Below are positions 7,318 to 12,131 of a stretch of 12,131 nt of DNA, piece after piece. The position numbers were made by a program, and so were the translations under genes. The DNA is taken from positions 1-12,131 of the forward strand of contig JAFXWR010000214.1 of the NCBI GenBank assembly GCA_017542725.1, given 5' to 3'. The notes under the pieces were generated by a model. It saw only the letters and a program-made list of their open reading frames with translations, searched no databases and was not told where the DNA came from. Position 1 is the first letter of the stretch. Each line of letters begins with the position of its first letter. Source of the stretch: Lachnospiraceae bacterium. GTDB taxonomy: Bacteria > Bacillota_A > Clostridia > Lachnospirales > Lachnospiraceae.

Positions 7318-8184
7318 ATGAAAAAGATTATAATTGTGGCTATTTGTATTGTAGCAATATTTACAGAAGCATTTGCAGCGCAATTTAATGATGTAATGTA
7401 TGGGAGAAAGTGTATCAAAGATGATTTTAGTTACGCAAAATCTGAATGGGTGACTATAGACGCAGATGGTGATGGATATGCAGAATATTATTATTTTAAT
7501 AGTGATGGATTTTTAGTTGTAAATCAGACTACACCGGATGGATATAAAGTAAATGGAAAAGGACAATATGTAGTTGATGGGGTGGTTCAAACGAAAAAGT
7601 TAGAAACGGCAAATGTTGATGCCGATGGAACAAATTATATTATTAGCAAGAAAAAAGAAAATGATATTACAGAATCAAAACAAGATGTATTTGTGGATGT
7701 CGGAGATAACACAAATGGAACAGAGAATGACCCAAATACTATACAGCCAAAAGTAAGAAAAGCGATGGACCTGGCTGTATTGTTGAGCGGAGAAGATGGG
7801 GATATAATAGTACCATTTTCAAAAAAAGAGATGAAAGCAATGTTGCAATTGTATGGATATAAAAAAAGTACAATTGATCGAGCACTAAGTGAAGTAAAAA
7901 TTAATTGGAAGGAACATGCATTAATCTGGGCTAGACATTTACACAAGAAGGGCTTTACTAGAGGGCAAATAAGAGAACGTTTGAGAGAAATAGATGAGTT
8001 TAGTAGTGATGAAGTAAAATATGCATTGGATAATCTAGAAGCCAACGTAGCAACAAGAAAGTATGTAGACCCTGCAGAGTATGTAGGATTGAGTGATGAG
8101 GAAAAGATGGCAAAATTATTTTCTCTTGGATTTAATGAAGAGCAGGTGAAACAAGCTTTAGTATTTATAAATGATAGCCAATAA
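7318..8184 (+). CDS. Secreted protein: wall-type repeats plus Ltp-like helical repeats
   Basis: A 288-residue secreted protein. ATG 7318 is preferred over the in-frame GTG at 7303, because GTGAGGTG at 7303-7310 is the ribosome site for 7318. The signal peptide is probably cut after A20 (EAFA/AQ). Residues about 35-90 match the N-terminal part of copies A and B (SYAKSEWVTIDADGDGYAEYYYF, TPDGYKVNGKGQYV), including a DxDGDG loop. An acidic Asp/Asn/Thr linker follows to about 145. The C-terminal half (about 160-288) has three helical units: FSKKEMKAMLQLYGYKKSTI, then WKEHALIWARHLHKKGFTRG with FSSDEVKYALDNLE, then LSDEEKMAKLFSLGFNEEQV. These resemble the repeats of Ltp-type surface lipoproteins, known in part from phage superinfection exclusion, but there is no lipobox and the match is by eye. 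It is the last gene of the operon. Confidence 0.82.
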   Translation: MKKIIIVAICIVAIFTEAFAAQFNDVMYGRKCIKDDFSYAKSEWVTIDADGDGYAEYYYFNSDGFLVVNQTTPDGYKVNGKGQYVVDGVVQTKKLETANVDADGTNYIISKKKENDITESKQDVFVDVGDNTNGTENDPNTIQPKVRKAMDLAVLLSGEDGDIIVPFSKKEMKAMLQLYGYKKSTIDRALSEVKINWKEHALIWARHLHKKGFTRGQIRERLREIDEFSSDEVKYALDNLEANVATRKYVDPAEYVGLSDEEKMAKLFSLGFNEEQVKQALVFINDSQ

Positions 8185-8203
8185 TTTACACTGCCAATAA
8201 TTC

Positions 8204-8232
8204 TTGATAAATACTCCTACAAGTGATAAAAT
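8204..8232 (+). promoter_or_regulatory. Promoter of the DUF1622 gene
   Basis: TTGATA (8204-8209) and TAAAAT (8227-8232) are separated by exactly 17 bp, and the -10 is preceded by a TGn extension (8224-8226). The predicted start is near 8239, giving a leader of about 20 bases that contains the strong ribosome site TAGGGGGAG. Confidence 0.7.
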
Positions 8233-8242
8233 ATATTATCAC
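8223..8242. promoter_or_regulatory. Inverted repeat over the -10 and transcription start
   Basis: GTGATAA (8223-8229) and TTATCAC (8236-8242) are perfect 7-bp arms around a 6-bp spacer. The dyad covers the -10 box and the expected start point of the DUF1622 promoter, the classical place for a repressor operator. The stem is too AT-rich and lacks a following T-run, so it is not a convincing terminator for the upstream operon. The cognate regulator is unknown. Confidence 0.5.
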
Positions 8243-8259
8243 ACTTTAGGGGGAGAAAA

Positions 8260-8631
8260 ATGAGTATTGAAACTATAATACATTTTTTAGAGAACACTTT
8301 TTTAACTGATGTGGTAGCCATCTGCACATTTTTACTTGAGATGGCTGGAATAATTGTTCTTATAACTACATCAACTAAATGCTTTATCAAATGGGTACAA
8401 AAGAAAAGCCATGTGCAACTTGATCTAGCTCACGGAACTGCACTTGCACTTACATTTAAAATGGGCGGCGAGGTTCTACGTACTGTCGTAGTTAGAGAGT
8501 GGCAGGAGCTTGGAATACTTGGTGCGATAATTGTTCTTAGAGCAGCACTTACTATAATGCTACACTGGGAAATAAAGAGCGAAGAGAAAGTTTTGGATAA
8601 TGAGAAGTTGAAGGAGATGAAGAAGTATTAA
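8260..8631 (+). CDS. DUF1622 family membrane protein
   Basis: A 123-residue integral membrane protein of normal length for DUF1622. Hydrophobic segments lie at about 16-38 (VVAICTFLLEMAGIIVLITT), 60-75 and 82-102 (LGILGAIIVLRAALTIMLHW). The signature of the family is clear: a helix with LDLAHGTALALTFKMGGEVL followed by RTVVVREWQELGILGAIIVL and R-AAL, then a basic/acidic cytoplasmic tail. The biochemical role of the family is not established to my knowledge. It has its own promoter and a very strong ribosome site, and is followed 20 bases later by a terminator, so it is a single-gene transcription unit. Confidence 0.9.
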   Translation: MSIETIIHFLENTFLTDVVAICTFLLEMAGIIVLITTSTKCFIKWVQKKSHVQLDLAHGTALALTFKMGGEVLRTVVVREWQELGILGAIIVLRAALTIMLHWEIKSEEKVLDNEKLKEMKKY

Positions 8632-8651
8632 GACTTGGGGCTTCTTCTAAT

Positions 8652-8682
8652 AAAAATTACCACCGCTATGGTGGTAATTTTT
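8652..8682. terminator. Bidirectional rho-independent terminator
   Basis: A perfect 13-bp stem (AAAAATTACCACC / GGTGGTAATTTTT) closes on the loop GCTAT. T-runs follow on both strands, so it can end transcription of the DUF1622 gene (+) and of the converging regulator gene (-). The stem is identical in sequence to that at 3421-3451; only the loop differs. Confidence 0.9.
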
Positions 8683-8717
8683 TGTTATTGAATAAAGTAT
8701 AATATGCTTTGAAATAT

Positions 8718-8915
8718 TTATTTTGAGTATTCGGCAATGTCGGATAGTTTGCAACTTAAAATTTTACACAATGTATCAAGTGTATGTGTATTAACATTTT
8801 TATTTTTGCGAAGCCTATCCAATTGACCAGTTGAAAAATTGTACTTGCGGATAAGTGTATACTGGGATATATGCTTCTTTTTCAATGTTTTCCATAGTTT
8901 ATCATAGATTATCAT
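8718..8915 (-). CDS. Small Cro/CI (XRE) family helix-turn-helix regulator
   Basis: A 65-residue DNA-binding protein that is nearly all helix-turn-helix. Helix 1 is MIIYDKLWKTLKKKHIS, the next is QYTLIRKYNFS, the recognition helix is TGQLDRLRKNKNV, and then come NTHTLDTLCKILSCKLSDIA. This is the layout of the short XRE repressors (HTH_26 type: xLRxxxxVxxxTLxKICxxLxCxxxDI). ATG 8915 is chosen over the in-frame TTG at 8951, because the -10 box lies between them and the extra twelve residues do not look like part of the domain. No ribosome site is present, so a leaderless mRNA is predicted. The gene is divergent from the SPFH operon and shares its promoter region, so it most likely represses that operon and itself. 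Confidence 0.85.
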   Translation of the reverse strand: MIIYDKLWKTLKKKHISQYTLIRKYNFSTGQLDRLRKNKNVNTHTLDTLCKILSCKLSDIAEYSK

Positions 8916-8922
8916 ATGTATA

Positions 8923-8951
8923 ATTTTAAAAAATAGTGTATAAATTGACAA
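8923..8951 (-). promoter_or_regulatory. Promoter of the XRE regulator gene
   Basis: On the minus strand TTGTCA (8951-8946) and TAAAAT (8928-8923) are exactly 17 bp apart. The expected start is at 8915-8917, on or next to the ATG at 8915, which predicts a leaderless message. The -35 shares five bases with the -35 of the opposite promoter. Confidence 0.65.
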
Positions 8952-8973
8952 TTGCCCGTAGGTGGGCTATACT
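8945..8973 (+). promoter_or_regulatory. Promoter of the SPFH operon, with palindromic operator candidate
   Basis: TTGACA (8945-8950) and TATACT (8968-8973) are separated by exactly 17 bp, a near-consensus promoter. The -35 lies inside the perfect palindrome AATTGACAATT (8943-8953), which also contains the -35 of the divergent regulator gene. A protein bound there would block both promoters. The start should be near 8980, just before the GGAGG site at 8982-8986. Confidence 0.8.
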
Positions 8974-8993
8974 ATAACTTTGGAGGAAAAAGT

Positions 8994-10112
8994 ATGGGAA
9001 TATTAAGAGCAATTAGTGATAGTGTTACTGGTTCTTTTGCTGATCAGTGGAAAGAATTAATTACTGTAGATCCATTTGATGAACTTACTGTTGTTTCGCC
9101 TGGTTATTTAAAGTCTACTAACAAAGGGAGGGGAAGTAATTTTAAGGGCTCAATAGATGTAATAAGCAATGGTTCCATTATTTTTGTGCCTGAAAATACA
9201 GCAGCTGTAATTTACAGTCAAGGATATATTGAAAATATTGTAACTAAACCAGGTGGATATGAATATTTGAATGGTGAAAAAAGTATATTTAATGGAGATG
9301 ATGTTCTTGATACTTTTTTTGATCAAATTAAAGAGAGAATAAGATTCGGTGGGGTAAGCAGCCAAGAAAAGAAAATATCATATGTAAATTTGAAAGAGAT
9401 TAGAGGAGTACTATTTGGAACAAAAGGACCACAAATATATCACGACATGTATTATGATGCTGACTTAGAAATTGTTGCACATGGTTCTTTTTCGATTAAA
9501 ATAGTAGATATTGAAAAGTTTCTTAAAAATTATTTACCAGCAAATATAAATTACTATACTCTTGATGATCTCACATCTAAGGCTCAAATTTTGCCTGAGT
9601 TTATAAGTTCATTTATTGCTGTTTTAAATGCAATGTCTTATGAATATAAATTATCTGAGTTACCTTCAAAATCTTTAATTATTTGCAATTTACTTAAGGA
9701 TGACAAAGAGCATGTTGGCTCTTGGGAAGAACGTTTTGGATTTCGTGTTGTTAGCATAGCACTTGAGCATATTGAGTTTACTGATAAATCGAAAGAGTTA
9801 ATTGCAAAATATAATGAGAGCAAAATGTCTATGAAGGCATATGAAGGGATTTCAAAGGAAACCTCTAATATTGTTGCACAACAGAAAATTGCAGAAGGTA
9901 TCAAGGATAAGGGACTTGGAGATGGTGGTGCTGGTTTGACTTTTGGACTAAATATGGCACAAGGATTGGGCGCAAATGGTGAAGTAAAAACAAATGAAAT
10001 GTCAGTTGAAAAACAAATGGAAGTTCTGAAAAATATGAAAGAACTTCTTGATGCAGGTGTTTTGACAAAAGAAGAGTTTGAAATAAAGAAAAAAGAATTG
10101 ATGGGTTTATAG
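8994..10112 (+). CDS. SPFH-domain scaffold protein with C-terminal SHOCT (YdjI-like)
   Basis: A 372-residue protein. The opening MGILRAISDSV...FADQWKE and the following VVSPGYLKSTN and ISNGSIIFVPENTAAVIYSQG are typical of the bacterial SPFH group that includes B. subtilis YdjI (often labelled virion core protein-like). The SPFH region covers about 25-270. Residues about 275-300 form a charged helix rich in A, K and E, followed by a Gly-rich linker (DKGLGDGGAGLTFGLNMAQG). The end is a SHOCT segment (MEVLKNMKELLDAGVLTKEE, about 341-372). Such proteins are thought to form membrane-associated oligomers in envelope stress; in B. subtilis, YdjI works next to PspA. ATG 8994 is supported by GGAGG seven bases upstream; the open frame extends to a TTG at 8952, but that is inside the promoter. 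The gene touches the next one with no gap. Confidence 0.92.
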   Translation: MGILRAISDSVTGSFADQWKELITVDPFDELTVVSPGYLKSTNKGRGSNFKGSIDVISNGSIIFVPENTAAVIYSQGYIENIVTKPGGYEYLNGEKSIFNGDDVLDTFFDQIKERIRFGGVSSQEKKISYVNLKEIRGVLFGTKGPQIYHDMYYDADLEIVAHGSFSIKIVDIEKFLKNYLPANINYYTLDDLTSKAQILPEFISSFIAVLNAMSYEYKLSELPSKSLIICNLLKDDKEHVGSWEERFGFRVVSIALEHIEFTDKSKELIAKYNESKMSMKAYEGISKETSNIVAQQKIAEGIKDKGLGDGGAGLTFGLNMAQGLGANGEVKTNEMSVEKQMEVLKNMKELLDAGVLTKEEFEIKKKELMGL

Positions 10113-10862
10113 ATGGGATTATTTGGTAAAAAAACTGGAGAAGGTCTTGGCATGCTCGGCACACTTGCAGGCTTGGCATTAGTGTCTCATTTGTTAGATA
10201 CAAACGAAAAAGAAACAAGAGTGGTACATGAATATGTTGACAAAAGAGCAGAACAAGAGGAAGAAAGACGTGAAAGAGAACATGAGCGGCAGATGGAGAA
10301 AGAGAAGAAACGAAGAGAAGCTGAAAGTCCCAATGATATGGAGTTTATAAATGAAAGAATAAATGAAGGAGAAGGGATTTCAACTATAGGTGCTATTGCA
10401 TTTTTAGTATTTGACTTTGCACTTTTGCTTGCCTTAGGTGGTAGAGAATATATTATTATTGTTATAGTTTTGGCAATTGTAGGAGTATTTCTTGTAAAAT
10501 TTTATTTTGATAGAAGACGAGAAAGGGAAATATATAAAGAATATGCATCGCTAATAGTGGTTCAAAATTACAGAAGTATAATGGAAATTGCAACGAAAAT
10601 GAATTGTAATTATGAAGAGACGTTAGCCACAATATCTAAGATTATTACAAAAGGATATGTAAAAGGTTTTCACATAGACAAAAATAAGAAAATATTAGTA
10701 GAGCAAAATAAAAATGCTACAAGTAAAAGTGATTCAATAACAAAAAATGCAAATATTCTTAAAAATGCAAATAATAAATTAATATGTCCTTATTGCGGTG
10801 GTGACCAATTTACAATGTTTAAAGGTGAAAATTGTTGTAAATATTGTGGGGGAAAAATATAG
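10113..10862 (+). CDS. Membrane protein with C-terminal zinc ribbon
   Basis: A 249-residue protein. The first 30 residues are Gly/Leu-rich (MGLFGKKTGEGLGMLGTLAG). Residues about 38-72 are a highly charged Glu/Arg/Lys helix, probably a coiled coil. Two membrane segments lie at about 92-108 and 112-130. Residues about 140-190 (SIMEIATKMNCNYEETLATI...GYVKGFHIDKNKKILV) look like a winged-helix unit with beta hairpin. After a Lys/Asn-rich linker, the last 25 residues are a zinc ribbon (C225-x2-C228, C242-x2-C245; CPYCGG...CKYCGG). It begins one base after the stop of the SPFH gene, with no good ribosome site of its own, so translation is probably coupled. The makeup resembles the zinc-ribbon membrane partners of SPFH proteins such as YdjG, but I cannot show orthology. 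Confidence 0.85.
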   Translation: MGLFGKKTGEGLGMLGTLAGLALVSHLLDTNEKETRVVHEYVDKRAEQEEERREREHERQMEKEKKRREAESPNDMEFINERINEGEGISTIGAIAFLVFDFALLLALGGREYIIIVIVLAIVGVFLVKFYFDRRREREIYKEYASLIVVQNYRSIMEIATKMNCNYEETLATISKIITKGYVKGFHIDKNKKILVEQNKNATSKSDSITKNANILKNANNKLICPYCGGDQFTMFKGENCCKYCGGKI

Positions 10863-10879
10863 ACCAGGAAGGGTAAATA

Positions 10880-11191
10880 ATGAGTAATGATAATTTAGAA
10901 AAATGTCCGGATTGTGGAGCAAAACTTATTGTAAATATGAATGAAAATGAAATGATTTGTAAGTATTGTGGATATAAGCAGCATGTAGATATTGATAAAA
11001 GTAAGTTTGAGGAAGAATCAACCAATAAAGATGTTTCATTTCAAAGTGCATCTGCAGGTATGGAAGATAATGAAATGACAGCAAACGAAAAGGTAATGAT
11101 GACCGAAAAGATTATGTTTTACATATTTTTAATAGTTTTTGTGATTGCAATTTGTTTAGTACTTATGATAATGGGCATTTTATATAAATAA
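10880..11191 (+). CDS. Small zinc-ribbon protein with C-terminal membrane anchor
   Basis: A 103-residue protein. An N-terminal zinc ribbon has C9-x2-C12 and C27-x2-C30 (KCPDCGAKL, ICKYCGYKQ). A polar, acidic linker follows, and one strong membrane segment lies at about 79-100 (FYIFLIVFVIAICLVLMIMG). The tail-anchored form would keep the ribbon in the cytoplasm. It lies 17 bases after the previous gene with a good ribosome site (AGGAAGGG), and is the third gene of the SPFH operon. The ribbon is similar to that of the preceding protein, so the two may bind the same partner. No GC-rich terminator follows. Confidence 0.82.
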   Translation: MSNDNLEKCPDCGAKLIVNMNENEMICKYCGYKQHVDIDKSKFEEESTNKDVSFQSASAGMEDNEMTANEKVMMTEKIMFYIFLIVFVIAICLVLMIMGILYK

Positions 11192-11234
11192 TTGATATTT
11201 TTATAAAAAAAATTAATTAACAAAGTTTTTTAAA

Positions 11235-11263
11235 TTGACACTTTTAAAGTTTTTTGTGATAAT
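11235..11263 (+). promoter_or_regulatory. Strong promoter of the hxsD-like gene
   Basis: TTGACA (11235-11240) and GATAAT (11258-11263) are exactly 17 bp apart, and the -10 has a TGn extension (11255-11257). The start would be near 11270. A dyad ACTTT-T-AAAGT (11240-11250) follows the -35 box, and AAAGTTTTTT occurs twice (11222-11231 and 11246-11255) around it, so a regulator may bind here. Confidence 0.7.
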
Positions 11264-11311
11264 AGATAGAAATAATATGAAATAATAAATTGATTGAAGG
11301 AAAGAGCACAT

Positions 11312-11695
11312 ATGAATAGTGAATCATGTATTATAAAACTATCAAAAAATATTTATAACAAGGAACCGATTTTAAAAGCAGCTTATATTTTTAGTGATGT
11401 TTTTTATGTTTATGTAGATGAAAACAATACTGATTATTTAATTAAGCTGGAGTTTAAGAATGTAAAGAATGAGAAAAACGAACATTTTAGTGATAAAGAG
11501 TTTATCAATGAAGTGATTGTTCAGTCAGTAAGATACAATATTATGCAACAAACGAAGAATATAAGAGAATTGATATTAGGACGTGCTTTAGCATCTACAA
11601 TGGTAAATGATTCAACAAAATATGAAAATGACAGTGCTGATATAGAAATCAATGACATCTTAGTAGATTGGTTTGATAAATATGATAATAGTTAA
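11312..11695 (+). CDS. hxsD: HxsD-like protein (His-Xaa-Ser system family)
   Basis: A 127-residue protein matching the HxsD family by eye. Its landmarks are the opening strand with IYNKEPILKAAYIFSDVFYV (14-33), the strand YLIKLEF (42-48), the helix FINEVIVQSVRYNIMQQT (64-81, corresponding to the family's NxLxxxxLRxxI region with N66 and R74), and IRELILGRAL (84-93, the family's IRxLILxxAF end). About 30 acidic residues (NDSTKYENDSADIEINDILV) extend past the usual family end. HxsD is known as a small partner of radical-SAM enzymes in the His-Xaa-Ser peptide modification locus; its molecular role is not settled. ATG 11312 is chosen over TTG 11294, because AAGGAAA at 11297-11303 is a ribosome site for the ATG. 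It overlaps the following A24 protease gene by 14 bases. Confidence 0.75.
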   Translation: MNSESCIIKLSKNIYNKEPILKAAYIFSDVFYVYVDENNTDYLIKLEFKNVKNEKNEHFSDKEFINEVIVQSVRYNIMQQTKNIRELILGRALASTMVNDSTKYENDSADIEINDILVDWFDKYDNS

Positions 11696-12131
11696 AACAA
11701 TAGTATGTATTTTGATGGTAGTATGTTTTATTATTTGCTCAATTATATGTGCATATACAGATGTTGTTAATTCAAAGATTCTGAATAAGGTATTAGCTAC
11801 TTTTGGATTAATAAGTGTTATATTAAATAGCACTTATTATGCATTGTTTGCTGCTGATTATATAATGATATACTTATTAAACATGGTGATACTAACCTTA
11901 TTCTCATTATTATTTTACTTCTTTCATATTTGGTCGGCAGGAGATAGCAAATTTTTAATAATTATAATGTCGTTTGTGCCTGTCAAATTGTATGTCAAAA
12001 ATTTTAGTGAGTTAAACTCAGTGGTTGCTATAATCATTATTTTTTCAATAGCTTTTGTTTATTTGGTGTTCGAATCTATATATTTTGGATTTAGATACAA
12101 AAACTTGTTAAAGATAAACAGATATGCGATA
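11682..12131 (+). CDS. A24 family (prepilin-peptidase-like) membrane protease, 3' end outside window
   Basis: The first 150 codons of a membrane protein, open to the window edge. It has hydrophobic segments at about 5-23, 38-58, 60-82, 91-100 and 112-130. The two aspartates of the A24 aspartyl protease family are present in the right settings: D27 in YTDVVNSKILN (the D-x3-x2-IPN site near the end of helix 1) and D88 in WSAGDSKFL (the GxGDxKL site). No N-terminal methylase-type cysteine domain precedes them, so it is the short archaeal/TadV-CpaA-like form. Such enzymes remove leader peptides from pilin-like precursors at the membrane. It starts inside the hxsD-like gene without its own clear ribosome site, so its translation is probably coupled to that gene. 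Confidence 0.8.
   Translation, partial: MIIVKTIVCILMVVCFIICSIICAYTDVVNSKILNKVLATFGLISVILNSTYYALFAADYIMIYLLNMVILTLFSLLFYFFHIWSAGDSKFLIIIMSFVPVKLYVKNFSELNSVVAIIIIFSIAFVYLVFESIYFGFRYKNLLKINRYAI

Noticed and set aside
8916..8951. TTG at 8951 as start of the XRE regulator
   Set aside because: The TTG is itself part of the -35 box of this gene's promoter, so it would not be transcribed.
8952..8993. TTG at 8952 as start of the SPFH protein
   Set aside because: It lies between the -35 and -10 boxes; ATG 8994 follows a GGAGG site and matches the usual family N-terminus.
11192..11234. Terminator after the zinc-ribbon operon
   Set aside because: The stretch is A/T-only with T and A runs but no GC-containing stem, so read-through into the hxsD-like gene is possible.

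Overview
The window comes from a low-GC, A/T-codon-biased chromosome, most likely a member of the Bacillota, class Clostridia. The grounds are consensus TTGACA/TATAAT-type promoters, strong AGGAGG-like ribosome sites, signal peptides and lipobox of Gram-positive type, cell-wall-binding-like YY/W/G repeats, and recognisable families common in Clostridia: a DFG-variant Ser/Thr kinase, a DUF4143 ATPase, DUF1622, YdjI-type SPFH and HxsD. I cannot name a genus. No rRNA, tRNA, CRISPR array or intact transposase was seen.

Layout. (1) 1-1975: the 5' part of a Ser/Thr protein kinase on the minus strand, divergent from a membrane-anchored protein of unknown function on the plus strand. Two extended -10 promoters lie back to back between them. 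A GC-rich small repeat sits in the kinase leader, flanked by a possible 6-bp target duplication. (2) 1976-3451: another copy of the GC-rich repeat, then four copies of a 33-bp direct repeat, then a DUF4143-type ATPase gene broken by an internal deletion just after Walker A, then a strong terminator. (3) 3467-8184: a five-gene surface/secretion operon. It encodes a small lipoprotein, two near-identical secreted repeat/coiled-coil proteins that flank a large zinc-ribbon/membrane/wall-repeat protein, and a secreted protein whose N-terminus is paralogous and whose C-terminus resembles Ltp-type helical repeats. (4) 8204-8682: a DUF1622 membrane protein with its own promoter and operator-like dyad, ended by a bidirectional terminator nearly identical to that at 3421. 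(5) 8718-11191: a small Cro/CI-type regulator divergent from an SPFH-SHOCT / zinc-ribbon / zinc-ribbon operon. The two -35 boxes overlap inside one perfect palindrome. (6) 11235-12131: a strong promoter followed by an HxsD-like protein and an overlapping, truncated A24 (prepilin-peptidase-like) membrane protease.

How they may work together. Sections 3 to 5 read as cell-envelope biology: secreted wall-associated proteins, and an SPFH scaffold with zinc-ribbon membrane partners similar in make-up to the B. subtilis ydjGHI neighbourhood. Section 6 looks like the start of a separate system. HxsD is known as a partner of the radical-SAM His-Xaa-Ser peptide modification system, and pairing it by overlap with an A24 protease suggests a modified or exported peptide or pilin-like product encoded beyond the right edge. 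This is the most promising place to look for an undescribed system. Several genes (869, 2192, 8915) also have a -10 box so close to the start codon that their mRNAs are predicted to be leaderless.
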